From positions 1 through 64,000 of the forward strand of contig JAHEZD010000018.1 of NCBI GenBank assembly GCA_023251255.1: a stretch of 64,000 bases of DNA, in the 5' to 3' direction. The DNA comes from Chitinophagaceae bacterium. Lineage in GTDB: Bacteria > Bacteroidota > Bacteroidia > Chitinophagales > Chitinophagaceae. Of this stretch, positions 53,159 to 61,914 are shown piece by piece. The position numbers and the translations under genes were made by a program. Position 1 is the stretch's first letter. Each line of letters starts with the position of its first letter. Under the pieces are notes generated by a model that saw only the letters and a list, made by a program, of their open reading frames with translations, was not told where the DNA came from and ran no database searches.

Positions 53159-53773
53159 TCATTTATTTAAATTGGAGGATGCTGCCTGTTTCATTCCTCC
53201 ATCCAGTATACTTTTAATCACCCTTTCCAAATCATCAACGGGAATATTGTCAACCGTCCAACCGTAAGGATAAGTGATATGGCTACCGGTTTTTTTATCC
53301 TGCTCACATAATAAATATTTGGCCCCGTCCTTTTCAAGCTGAAAGGTTTTTTCCACCACAAACCTTCTCTCCACTTTATCCCCCTGTTTGTTCTGCAGGA
53401 ATACTTTATAGGTTATATCCAATACTTCCTTTGCATCTACCAGCGATTTCCTGATTGTTGCAATTTGACCGTTCCATTCAAATTGGGCAATGGAAACAGC
53501 TTTGAATTCCATCTCATCTTTTGGTAGTTTCCCGTTCATGAAAGCCTTTTTGACGATGGAGAATATACTGTCTGCCTTGTTGAACGCTTTGCCTGAATTG
53601 TAGGACTTCATCAACTTGTAGTGGAGCTCATAGTTTTCCCTATCCAGTTCAATGGCCTGCTCATAAGCTTTTGCTGATTTTTGATAATCCTTTGTATAGC
53701 TATATTCCAATTGCCCAATGGCTGTTAATGCGGTGAAATAATTGCTATTGTCTTTTGGCAGGTTCTTTTCAGC
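53159..53773 (-). pseudogene. Orphaned 3' part of a TPR protein gene, separated by an in-frame stop
   Basis: The frame is open for 204 codons directly after the TAA at 53774-53776 and continues the frame of the gene that begins at 54292. The first residues (AEKNLPKDNSNYFTALTAIG, then QLEYSYTKDYQKSAKAYEQAI) complete a tetratricopeptide helix pair begun before the stop. A beta-rich tail of about 120 residues (IRKSLVDAKEVLDITYKVFL, VERRFVVEKTFQLEKDG) follows. There is no good independent start; a TTG at 53710 is the first possible one. Whether the stop is read through, the part is expressed separately, or the gene is inactive cannot be told. Confidence 0.7.
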
Positions 53774-54292
53774 TTAATAGTAGGCAATGAGCGCTTTGTT
53801 GAAATCCTCTTTTTCATGGTAGATCCTTGCTATCCAATAATAGGGTTCGGGAAATGTGTTCGGTAACTTTTTGGCCAGTTCAAATACTTCCAGTGCTTTG
53901 TCATAATTTAATTGGGAATAGAACACCATCCCTTTTTCATTCATGAACTCCTGATTGGTGGGTTCAAGCTGCAAGGATTTTTCAATCTCCGTTAATGCAC
54001 TGTCATATTTTTTCAGGTACCTAAGCGAAAGGCCCTTGTAGAAGTGTACGGATCCATTGTTTAAACCCTTTGACATGGCCTTGTCATAAAATTCAATCGC
54101 CTTGTTGTCGTTCTCCGTTTGGAAGAATGCATAGCCAATCATGTACAGCTCTTCCGCTGAAAGATTGGCAGCTTCGCTTTCCAATTTTACCAGTCCTTGA
54201 AAATCCTTTTTATTGTACAATTCGGTTACTGATTGCCCGTGTGAAAACGAGTGCAGTAAAACTGCCAGGGCAAGTAAGGATAGCTGTTTCAT
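53774..54292 (-). CDS. Exported TPR-repeat protein, N-terminal part truncated by a stop codon
   Basis: The ATG at 54292 opens a signal peptide (MKQLSLLALAVLLHSFSHGQ). The mature part is built of four to five TPR helix pairs, for example SAEELYMIGYAFFQTENDNK, GSVHFYKGLSLRYLKKYDSA and NKALIAYY, where a TAA ends the frame. The stop falls within a TPR unit (Tyr-Tyr-stop-Ala-Glu-Lys), and the following codons continue the repeat. A single base change (AAA or AAG to TAA) explains this, so the intact protein was probably about 377 residues. It would lie in the periplasm and mediate protein contacts. No partner can be named. Confidence 0.8.
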   Translation of the reverse strand: MKQLSLLALAVLLHSFSHGQSVTELYNKKDFQGLVKLESEAANLSAEELYMIGYAFFQTENDNKAIEFYDKAMSKGLNNGSVHFYKGLSLRYLKKYDSALTEIEKSLQLEPTNQEFMNEKGMVFYSQLNYDKALEVFELAKKLPNTFPEPYYWIARIYHEKEDFNKALIAYY

Positions 54293-54475
54293 GTTTTTAA
54301 GAATGGGTTTTATCACTTATACAAAGATTGATGCTATCTATTGTTATTCCAAATAAATCAGCGTTGCAGGTTTTCGGTGGCCGTTCATTGGGGGTCAGGT
54401 CAGGTCTTGCGTAGCCATTGATTCTTGGGATTAAAAATTCCGGTGAAATGATACGGTTTGCTATGATTGGTTGCA

Positions 54476-55513
54476 TCACTTCAAAGCAATCCTCCTGAAC
54501 TTCTGCACCTTGTTGCCCAGTATATCCCCCACATAAATATCCTGCTGACTGTCCACGGCAATATCGTGGTACCAGCAAGCTGCACCATCATAGTTACTGC
54601 TCCTGCCAAACCTGGTTAGAACGGTTCCAATTGTGTCCATGATCAAGATATCCGAACCACGGTGCCTGATCCCCAAAAAGCTCAGGTCATCGGTGGCAAA
54701 TAAATTCCCCCGGGTTTTATCAATGGTTACCGAGCAGATGTTGCCAAAGTTTTGATTGGTCAGTTGCTTCAGGAATTTACCTGTGGAATCAAAAACCTGG
54801 ATCCTACTGTTCTCCCTATCTGCCACATACACATTTCCATAAGTATCAAGGTCAATGCCGTGTGGTATATTGAATTCAGATTCGCCATTTCCTTTTTTGC
54901 CCCACTGGAACAGGTATTTGCCGCCTGCTGAAAATTTCATGACCCTGCTGTTGCCATAACCATCACTTACATAGAAGGAACCATCCTTGGCCACTGCAAT
55001 ATCCGTGGGGCGGTTGAAATGTGCCGAGTCATTGCCCGGCACTTTTGCTTCGCCTATTTTCAGTAGCAGTTTCCCTTCGTGGCTGAACTTGAAAACCTGG
55101 TGCAGCCCAACATCGGTGACCCAAACATTGTTTTCCTTGTCCACCGTTAGGCCATGGGGCATAATGAACAGGTTGCTGCCCCAACTGTTGATGATTGTTC
55201 CGCTTTGCCCGTCAATCAGCAAGATGGTGTTTTCCTGAATATAGGTACTGGGCATATTGCCCAGTAATGGCCATTGCCTATTGCCCCTGTGGAAAATGAA
55301 AATATGCTGATTGCTGTCAATGCCAATGCCTGTTGGGTTTCCCAATACAAAATTGTGGGGGAGTTTGGGCCAGTCCTTTACCAGTTCGTATTGGATGCCG
55401 GTGCTCGTTCCTTTGCCCATTTTCCTGTCCTGGAAAATGTAGCAGGCCATTAGGAATACAATCAATATAAGCAGTATGTAAATGATTTTCTTTAACCGCA
55501 TATAATCTTCCAT
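54476..55513 (-). CDS. NHL-type beta-propeller related to peptidyl-alpha-hydroxyglycine alpha-amidating lyase (PAL)
   Basis: The protein has 345 residues from the ATG at 55513, or 341 from the ATG at 55501. Counted from the latter, a hydrophobic anchor (about 5-20) ends in a lipobox-like LMAC. A six-bladed propeller of NHL repeats follows, with striking similarity to animal PAL: IFHRGNRQW near 69-77, ENTILLID near 90-97, LFIMPHGLTVDK near 111-122, VWVTDVGLHQVFKF near 126-139, YVSDGYGNSR near 177-186, VADRENSRIQVF near 226-237 and YHDIAV near 311-316. Residues matching the PAL zinc ligands (His116, His214, His312) and the catalytic Arg72, Tyr182 and Arg229 are present. There is no hydroxylase domain. 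It is probably a cell-envelope lyase or a propeller of related fold. Confidence 0.8.
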   Translation of the reverse strand: MEDYMRLKKIIYILLILIVFLMACYIFQDRKMGKGTSTGIQYELVKDWPKLPHNFVLGNPTGIGIDSNQHIFIFHRGNRQWPLLGNMPSTYIQENTILLIDGQSGTIINSWGSNLFIMPHGLTVDKENNVWVTDVGLHQVFKFSHEGKLLLKIGEAKVPGNDSAHFNRPTDIAVAKDGSFYVSDGYGNSRVMKFSAGGKYLFQWGKKGNGESEFNIPHGIDLDTYGNVYVADRENSRIQVFDSTGKFLKQLTNQNFGNICSVTIDKTRGNLFATDDLSFLGIRHRGSDILIMDTIGTVLTRFGRSSNYDGAACWYHDIAVDSQQDIYVGDILGNKVQKFRRIALK

Positions 55514-55741
55514 CTGTTTGATTGTTCCTGTGATTATTGAGCTGTAATATATCTGCAACCAACATGCTAAAGCTGATTGCAGCGATAGTTAAAAAACTGG
55601 AACCCGCCTAGTGCATCACTAATTAAAGAAAAGTAATTTTCATTTGCAATTTAATTATTTAAATAGCCTTGCTGGGTTGGAAGCGGAGTTTGCGAGGGCA
55701 AATGAGTTGAAACAGTGGGCGTGAGTTATTGCGTGTGCTGA

Positions 55742-56182
55742 TTATGTATCTGTGGTCACATCGTCCCAATCCTGTTTCATGTAATTGATTAACCAGTTCA
55801 AGGAATGGTGCCTTTCGAAAACAACTCCTTTGTCTAGGTTAGCTGGTGCAGGCTTGTTTTTGGTTTGTGCATCCACACAGGCCCAATCCAGTCTAAGTAT
55901 CAAGTCTGCTTGGTCAAGTATTTCTTTCTTGGTCCGCAGTTTTGCATTTTTGCGGAACTGTTGCGCTGTTAGGCCGTGTATGATTTTCACGTCATTGGCT
56001 ACATTGCACATTTGGTCGGGATAGCTTAGGGAATCAATAAAGCCCAATGCCCAAAGCATAACATGTAAACTTTCATATCTCCAATTGGCATCAATTTTTT
56101 GTTGTTCAGTTGGATGCTTGGCTGTTGCGTAGGCTTTTTCGCTTGGAGTTAATTTGGCCGTAATATTGAAATCCTTGTTCAT
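55742..56182 (-). CDS. DUF4272 protein, C-terminal part of a split gene
   Basis: The protein has 146 residues from the ATG at 56182. KLTPSEKAYATAKHPTEQQKIDANWRYESLHVMLWALGFIDSL matches the second half of DUF4272, in which a W-R/G-x-E-S/A-L-x-V-L-L-W-A-L block is conserved. The first half of that domain is encoded by the end of the upstream gene (56179-56673) in the frame one base away. The ATG lies in an ATGA overlap with that gene's stop. Either two coupled polypeptides are made, or a one-base deletion in AAAA near 56180-56184 has split an original gene. The function of DUF4272 is not established. Confidence 0.75.
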   Translation of the reverse strand: MNKDFNITAKLTPSEKAYATAKHPTEQQKIDANWRYESLHVMLWALGFIDSLSYPDQMCNVANDVKIIHGLTAQQFRKNAKLRTKKEILDQADLILRLDWACVDAQTKNKPAPANLDKGVVFERHHSLNWLINYMKQDWDDVTTDT

Positions 56183-56673
56183 TTTGTCCAATTGTCCCTC
56201 TGTTCAAGCCCTTCACTTTTTAAACCAATGTAGCAAAGGGCCAGTGCCCTATCAACAACTTCATCTACTGCCCTGATTGAGACTTCAGCTTCGGGGTCAA
56301 CAAACAAGGTATAGGCATAGATGGGAACCTGATGAGCCTTGCAATAGTTTTCCGATTGGGAGCGTCTCTCCAGTTGGTCCCTAGTAGCTGTACTATCTTT
56401 AACTGGTTTTATAATTGGTTTTGCCTGCTTTTGAATATCTGTAAGGCCCATCAGCTTAACAATCATTACTGTAATAACAGATACCAGCACTAGTAAGAGC
56501 CACCAAGTAGTTTGTTTGGTTTTTCGATCAACATTCTTGCTTTTACGCATTTTGATGAAACTCCAAATTAGTAAGATTGCTAGTGTAGTTCCAGCAAGCC
56601 CAACAATTAATTTGTTTTGTACTGTGTAAACACAGAACATCAACTGCCATGTTAAATTGCTTTTAATCATCAT
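56179..56673 (-). CDS. Membrane-anchored N-terminal part of a DUF4272 protein
   Basis: The protein has 164 residues with two membrane helices (about 22-40 and 56-74). A soluble tail follows, with SQSENYCKAHQVPIYAYTLFVDPEAE and VDEVVDRALALCYIGLKSEG. The tail matches the N-terminal half of DUF4272 (a R-S-x2-I-L-x-x-x-x-V-P and E-V-x-x-R-A-L-A-L pattern). The domain is cut at NWTK followed by TGA. Continuing in the -1 frame gives NWTKMNKDFNITAKLTPSEK, an uninterrupted domain. The start overlaps the stop of the gene upstream (ATGATGA), so the three minus-strand genes from 57149 are one operon. Confidence 0.75.
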   Translation of the reverse strand: MMIKSNLTWQLMFCVYTVQNKLIVGLAGTTLAILLIWSFIKMRKSKNVDRKTKQTTWWLLLVLVSVITVMIVKLMGLTDIQKQAKPIIKPVKDSTATRDQLERRSQSENYCKAHQVPIYAYTLFVDPEAEVSIRAVDEVVDRALALCYIGLKSEGLEQRDNWTK

Positions 56674-57149
56674 CTTATTAAACTAATTGAAGTCAACGGG
56701 AATTCGTTTGGATTGTCCAATTCATTTTCTGCATCAACAAAGCTCAGTTGAACATTGCTTTGTGTAATAGTGATCCGAATATATTTTGAATCGAATTTTT
56801 CCGTTCGTTTTGAAAAATCAATATCTTCTAGGTTTAGCTGTGCAATGAAATTGGCCAGTGTCAATTTTGTTGGGTCGCCGAAAATCCATTTGTCCAATTC
56901 CAGGAATTGGCCTCCATCCAGCGCTGCCATATCCTCCGAAAAAATCAAGAAGAGCTCGTCTTTGTCAAAGTGAAGTTCTATACTTCCATAAAACCAGATT
57001 GGGGCGTCCATTACTGAATCGCCTATAAATTCGGGATCAGGGAAATTGTTCAGTATCCATTCCTTTGTTTGTCCAAGTTTTAAATAATCGAACCGCCCTG
57101 TTTTAATGAAGTCTAAAATAGCTATGTTGATTTTATGGAGGAGTATCAT
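56670..57149 (-). CDS. Hypothetical protein, small acidic, upstream of the split DUF4272 gene
   Basis: I do not recognise a family. The 159-residue protein has no signal peptide or membrane helix. It is acidic and alternates beta strands and helices (GDSVMDAPIWFYGSIELHF, ELFLIFSEDMAALDG, SKYIRITITQSNVQLSFVD), which is like the general appearance of small cytoplasmic immunity proteins. No toxin gene is visible next to it, so an immunity role is only a possibility. It overlaps the next gene by 4 bases and must be co-translated with it. Confidence 0.7.
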   Translation of the reverse strand: MILLHKINIAILDFIKTGRFDYLKLGQTKEWILNNFPDPEFIGDSVMDAPIWFYGSIELHFDKDELFLIFSEDMAALDGGQFLELDKWIFGDPTKLTLANFIAQLNLEDIDFSKRTEKFDSKYIRITITQSNVQLSFVDAENELDNPNEFPLTSISLIR

Positions 57150-57313
57150 TTTTGAATTATCTAAATGTGCAAGGCTTTATGCAATTGGAGTAAGCAATCC
57201 GTCGGCCCATAAACTTTGCTGATTAGGCCTACTCGCTGGTAGGCGGGAATATTTTGTCGAAGATAAGGTTCAGTAGTGGATATTACTTGTAGGCATAATA
57301 AAATGCACGTCAT

Positions 57314-57344
57314 GAAAAAAGGCAACCCAACTGGGTTGCCTTTT
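57314..57344 (-). terminator. Intrinsic terminator of the TlpA-SusC-SusD operon
   Basis: GGCAACCCA (57321-57329) pairs with TGGGTTGCC (57332-57340). On the minus strand the stem is followed by TTTTTTC, and on the plus strand by TTTTCCTTTT. It lies 9 bases after the SusD stop and could work in both directions. The remaining gap (57150-57313) holds no feature I can support. Confidence 0.85.
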
Positions 57345-57348
57345 CCTT

Positions 57349-58701
57349 TTAGCGTGGGTTCTGCTGTATCCCGCTCAAGTTGATGACCGTTTCCGGAATG
57401 GGCAGTGCATACCTGTTATCCTTTGGTGGCAGCAAATAAGCTTGGTTGTCCAATACCCTTTTGATGGTGATATTGGCACTTTCCATGTTCAGGCGCTTAA
57501 TGTCCATCCACCTTGTGTCACGTAGCACCAGTTCCTTCCTCCTTTCTATAAGTACCTTGTCCAGTGCATCTTCGGGGCTGGTTGCTGTATAGAAAACAAA
57601 AGTCCCGGCCTTCCATCTTTTCGCAAGCAATGTGTTCAGGTCGCTCAAGGCAGCAGCAGTGTTCCCTTTCCTTGCGGCACATTCTGCACGGGTCAATAGC
57701 ATTTCATCCACGGCAAAGCCTGTGAAATTGAATGCGGTACCTGCGTAGGATCCCCTGAACTGGTAGGACCCATCGCCATTGGCCTTGTAGTAAATGGTTT
57801 TGCGCAGGTCATTGCTGGCATAACTGTTATAGAGCAGCGTATCAATCTTGCCACGCACCACTGCAGGCACGCCCCTCATGGCAAAATGCATGATCACTTC
57901 TGCATTGAAGGCAGCAATGGGGTAGGTGCTTGCTGCATTCAATGTGGTGAAGTCCAGCAAAGTGCTCCTCTGCTGGAGGCAGAGGTCGGCATACTTTGCT
58001 GCGCTGTCGTATGCACGCATGGACAGGTAGACCCTTGCAAGCAGGGCATAGGCTGCGGGCACAGATGGACGCATGACATGCAATGGTGATGCAGGCAGCA
58101 TTGCAGCAGCCTGTTTGGCATCTGCTATCACCTGGTCATAAGTTTGCTGCATAGTTGACCTGACCGAAACCTTGTTGAAATCGGAACTTGTTCTTAATGG
58201 TATTCCCAAATCAATGGCGGCAGATTGGCTGTCCCACGCTTTTGCCCACAGTGTGGCCGTGGTGAACCAGTGCTTGGCCCTATAGAAAAGCGCCGATCCC
58301 TTTGCATTGTCCCATGCCAGTGCATTGTTGTTCGTCCTTTCAATACCGTCCAGTGTTTCCAGCGCAATATTGGAAAAATAGATAGGGTCGTAGGAACAGC
58401 TCCAATCATTCGGGAAGCTGCTGAACATCAGTTCGGGTCCCCATAGATACGCGTTCTTATTGCTTTGATTGGTGGCCGCATTCCAGTCTGTCTGCGTATA
58501 GTAATAACCATCTGCGCTGCCCTCGCCCATCCAGGGACAATTGGTGTTCATTCTTTCATTGTTGTCCAATAGGATCTGCACATCATAAATGGTTTTCGGA
58601 ATGGTCAGGCTCCTGTCAGGTTTGGCATCCAGGAATTTCTTGCACGAGCCGAACGCCAGTAGGGCCAGCAGCAGAGCGGCGAAGTTTTTTGCATATTTCA
58701 T
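57349..58701 (-). CDS. RagB/SusD-family outer-membrane lipoprotein
   Basis: The protein has 450 residues. A lipoprotein signal peptide (lipobox FGSCKKF near 17-23) places it on the outer membrane. The rest has the all-helical TPR-like SusD fold: YDVQILLDNNERMN near 43-56, KGSALFYRAKHWF near 134-146, AYALLARVYLSMRAYDSAAKYADLCL near 217, and the C-terminal LIERRKELVLRDTRWMDIKRL near 398, the standard SusD ending. It caps the SusC transporter and helps capture its substrate. The gene follows susC by 20 bases. Confidence 0.92.
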   Translation of the reverse strand: MKYAKNFAALLLALLAFGSCKKFLDAKPDRSLTIPKTIYDVQILLDNNERMNTNCPWMGEGSADGYYYTQTDWNAATNQSNKNAYLWGPELMFSSFPNDWSCSYDPIYFSNIALETLDGIERTNNNALAWDNAKGSALFYRAKHWFTTATLWAKAWDSQSAAIDLGIPLRTSSDFNKVSVRSTMQQTYDQVIADAKQAAAMLPASPLHVMRPSVPAAYALLARVYLSMRAYDSAAKYADLCLQQRSTLLDFTTLNAASTYPIAAFNAEVIMHFAMRGVPAVVRGKIDTLLYNSYASNDLRKTIYYKANGDGSYQFRGSYAGTAFNFTGFAVDEMLLTRAECAARKGNTAAALSDLNTLLAKRWKAGTFVFYTATSPEDALDKVLIERRKELVLRDTRWMDIKRLNMESANITIKRVLDNQAYLLPPKDNRYALPIPETVINLSGIQQNPR

Positions 58702-58721
58702 ATTGTATAATTGAAGGTTGT

Positions 58722-61700
58722 TTAAAGTTCTACGTTGATTCCGATGGTAAATGTTTTTGGTGGTGGTGGCGTGTCGGGATAGTCAGGGTCAAGCCCATGG
58801 CTATTGGCCTTCCACAACAGGCCAAGGTTGGCTGCATTCAAAAAGAGGTTCATGCTCTGGAAAGGCATTTGCCTCCACTGCTTCCGCTTCACTGAAAGGG
58901 AAAAGTTGATGAACTGCAGCCTGATATGGCTCGCATTTTCCACCAACGCTTCACTGGCCCCATAGAACCCGTCCCTTGCACTGGAAACAGGATAAACAAA
59001 GGAGGGCACATCGGTCAATAGTTCATCACCGGGCTTCTGCCAGCGGGCCGCATAATCCGAATGCCCTATATAGTTGTTCAGCAGGTTGCTGTAACTGATG
59101 GATGACCTCCTGAAACGGTAGCCGGCCTTCCAGCTTGTTTGGAAGGAAAGGGAAATGTTCCGGTAGGAAACCGTGTTCCGCAAACTGCCAAAGACCGTGG
59201 GTGTGGCGGATCCAGCAAATACCATATCGGAAATACCTGTCTTTGCACCTGTTAAATCCGTGTAGTTGGATGAAACTGTGCCGCCCACATAACCTTGCGG
59301 GTCACCGTTTGTGGGATTGAGGCCTGCCCATTGGTAGGCAACGATGGAATAAACAGGCTGCCCCGGTAATGGGGAAACAGATGTGCCCCCATTGATATAG
59401 GAACTGCCCTGGGCAGATGTGAGGTAATAGTCCGTTACCTTATTGGTATTGAAGCTGGAAAGCAGTACATGCTGCAGGCTCCAGTCCTTGGTTTGGAGCG
59501 ATTGGATGTTCAGTTCAATGTCCCAGCCATTCCCCTTCATGGTAGCTACGTTCTTGGTAAGGAAATAGGTCATCAGGCCTGCTGTATAGTCAAGTGGCGC
59601 CGTGCCGAAAAGGTCGGTGCCCTTCTTGCGGTAATAGTCGATACTGCCTGTGAGCCGTTGATGGAAGGCTTCAAAGTCCAGCCCGAAATTCCACATGTAT
59701 GCTTTTTCCCAGCGCAGTTCCGGATTGGCATTTTGGAACACATTGCCATAGGGCAGGTTGGTAAAAGGTGCGGCGCCTGCATAAGTGCCAACTGTGCTCA
59801 CGGCAGATTTGGTATTGTCCACATTGCCGCTTACACCATAGGTCACCCTCGCCTTCAGCACGGGCAACCAGCTTGTATGGTAAAACTGTTCCTTGGATAT
59901 GTTCCATCCGGTTCCTGCTGACCATAAGGGGTTCCATTTTTCATTGGTGTTCACGCCGAACATATTGGACGCATCTCGCCGCCCACTGGCCGAAAGGGTA
60001 TACCTGCCTAGATAGGTATAAGCTATATTGGAATAAACGGAAACATAACGGGCCGTTTTATCCGAGTAAGTGGGCGATCCCGGAATCTGGGCATTGGCCC
60101 CCGTTACAAAATTGGGGTAGCTGTTCACAAAGTCCGTTGAGGCCGCACTTGCCAGTTCATCGTTGTAGCCGTACACTGTATAGTTGGAGCCTGTACTGTT
60201 GGCTTCACGGACCTCATAACCTGCAATGGCAGCAATGGAATGCTGCTGCCAACTGCGGTTCCAGTTTAACTGTGCCCTTGCATTCCAGCTCTTCAGTTCA
60301 GCACTGCTGTTGCGGAGTATGCCCCCCAAGGGCACAATGTATTTGACCACACCGGTTGACCTGTTCAATTGGCTGTACCTGTTCACCATGTCCCTAGCTG
60401 CATAACTCTCCACGTCCGAAATGGATTTCGTAACCGACTGCTGGTTTTCATAACGGTATTTCATGTCAAATGACAGACCCTTGCCTAGGTTCCAGTTAAG
60501 TCCGATATCTGCCAGCAGGTCCTGTATGGTTCCATCATTGGTGACATGCTTGTAATCTTCCAATGGGTAGTACTTCCAATCCAGCAGTTTGCCCGCACCA
60601 GCGGTATCGGTATAGCCGCTGCGGTATGACCTGTCCACTGATAGGGGGTTGCCTTGGCCATCGGCAAAACGTAGGTAGGGCACGTTCTTGCCAAGTACGG
60701 TAACGGAACCATAGGATGGTTTCCCACTGCCACTGCCCGTGCGGGCATAGAAGAGGTTGGTGCTCAATGTTAACTGTTTCGTGAGCCTTGCACTGTTTGC
60801 CGAACGTATGGTATACCGGTTGCTGGCAGCATCCAGGTTGGAAACATTCCTGTCGTACCCAAAGGACAGCAGGTAATTGCCCGAAGCATTACCGCCCCTT
60901 ATGTTCCAATTGTACTGCTGCCTTGTGGCGGGTTGGTAGAAATGGTTCAGGTACTCATTCCTTACATCGTTGTTGCGTAGGCTGTTTATCTGCGCTGTGG
61001 CATCAGCGGCAGATAGGGCCCCGTTCCGCTGTTTGATCAGCAGTTCCACTACCGGGGAAAGTGCGGGCTTGCCCGTACTCGTTTCCTGCGAACTGTAGAA
61101 GCCCTTACCGAAAAGGAACTGTTCCAGGTCTATGAAATCGGTGGTGGCCATTTCGGGCAGGTAGAACAGGTCGGGTTTCTGGCCAATGGACATATTGGTG
61201 CCAAAGGAAAGTTTCAGCGGCTGGTTGTAGGCTCCTTTTTTGGTGGTCACCACAATCACCCCATTGCCCGCCCTTGTTCCCCAAACAGAAGCTGCGGCCG
61301 CATCTTTAAGCACGGTAATGCTTTCCACATCGTTGGGGTTGATATTATTGATGTCCCCTTCATAGGGGAAATTGTCCAGTATGACCAACGGGTCCTTGAA
61401 ACCTATAATGGTACTTAGCCCGCGCACCGTGATGGCAGGCCTGTTTGGGTTCCTATCAAAAACAACCCCTGTAGCAACGCCTTCCAGCCTGTCCAGTAGA
61501 TTGCTTCCCTGTTGTAGGTTCAGCGTTGGGTTGTCAACCTTCGCAAAGGAACCAGTGGAGCGTTCCCTTGCAACGGACTGGAACCCCGTATGGACAGTGA
61601 CTTCTTCCAATTGTGCCTGGCCCTGCTGCATCACAATGCTCAGGGGCATCTTCATGCCTATGTCTATCGGCAGGTTGACCGTAATATAATTGACATGCGA

Positions 61701-61910
61701 TACAACCAGCGTGTCATGGGCGCGGTTAAATGCTATGCTGAAAATACCGGAAGCATTACTGAACGTTTTGCCCTTTCCGTGTTTCAGTGAGATGGTGGCA
61801 TCCGCAATGGCATTGCCACCTGTATGGGTAACTGTGCCTTTAAGTATGTTGTCCTGTGCCAATGAAGCAAATGGCAGCAGCATTAATAATATAAGGTATT
61901 TCATGTACAT
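58722..61910 (-). CDS. SusC/RagA-family TonB-linked outer-membrane transporter
   Basis: The protein has 1062 residues; a second ATG two codons in is also possible. A signal peptide (about 3-18) is followed by a carboxypeptidase-regulatory-like domain (about 22-100, with NILKGTVTHTGGNAIADATI). The SusC plug is next: LEEVTVHTGFQSVARERSTG near 101-120, PAITVRGLSTI near 158-168 and NPNDVESITVLKDAAAASVWG near 189-209. A large barrel follows. The substrate is unknown; it works as a pair with the SusD encoded next. The preceding gene is a TlpA-type redoxin with a 4-base gap, so all three form one operon. Confidence 0.93.
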   Translation of the reverse strand: MYMKYLILLMLLPFASLAQDNILKGTVTHTGGNAIADATISLKHGKGKTFSNASGIFSIAFNRAHDTLVVSHVNYITVNLPIDIGMKMPLSIVMQQGQAQLEEVTVHTGFQSVARERSTGSFAKVDNPTLNLQQGSNLLDRLEGVATGVVFDRNPNRPAITVRGLSTIIGFKDPLVILDNFPYEGDINNINPNDVESITVLKDAAAASVWGTRAGNGVIVVTTKKGAYNQPLKLSFGTNMSIGQKPDLFYLPEMATTDFIDLEQFLFGKGFYSSQETSTGKPALSPVVELLIKQRNGALSAADATAQINSLRNNDVRNEYLNHFYQPATRQQYNWNIRGGNASGNYLLSFGYDRNVSNLDAASNRYTIRSANSARLTKQLTLSTNLFYARTGSGSGKPSYGSVTVLGKNVPYLRFADGQGNPLSVDRSYRSGYTDTAGAGKLLDWKYYPLEDYKHVTNDGTIQDLLADIGLNWNLGKGLSFDMKYRYENQQSVTKSISDVESYAARDMVNRYSQLNRSTGVVKYIVPLGGILRNSSAELKSWNARAQLNWNRSWQQHSIAAIAGYEVREANSTGSNYTVYGYNDELASAASTDFVNSYPNFVTGANAQIPGSPTYSDKTARYVSVYSNIAYTYLGRYTLSASGRRDASNMFGVNTNEKWNPLWSAGTGWNISKEQFYHTSWLPVLKARVTYGVSGNVDNTKSAVSTVGTYAGAAPFTNLPYGNVFQNANPELRWEKAYMWNFGLDFEAFHQRLTGSIDYYRKKGTDLFGTAPLDYTAGLMTYFLTKNVATMKGNGWDIELNIQSLQTKDWSLQHVLLSSFNTNKVTDYYLTSAQGSSYINGGTSVSPLPGQPVYSIVAYQWAGLNPTNGDPQGYVGGTVSSNYTDLTGAKTGISDMVFAGSATPTVFGSLRNTVSYRNISLSFQTSWKAGYRFRRSSISYSNLLNNYIGHSDYAARWQKPGDELLTDVPSFVYPVSSARDGFYGASEALVENASHIRLQFINFSLSVKRKQWRQMPFQSMNLFLNAANLGLLWKANSHGLDPDYPDTPPPPKTFTIGINVEL

Positions 61911-61914
61911 GTGT

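Noticed and set aside
56179-56190. Programmed -1 frameshift in the DUF4272 gene
   Set aside because: The AAAA run is not a full slippery heptamer and no downstream pseudoknot is evident, so mutation or coupled translation is preferred; it is kept only as an open option in the findings.
59768-60346. Open frame of 192 codons on the plus strand, antisense to the SusC gene
   Set aside because: It is rich in Cys, His, Trp and Ser with no domain, typical of an antisense shadow of a real coding gene.
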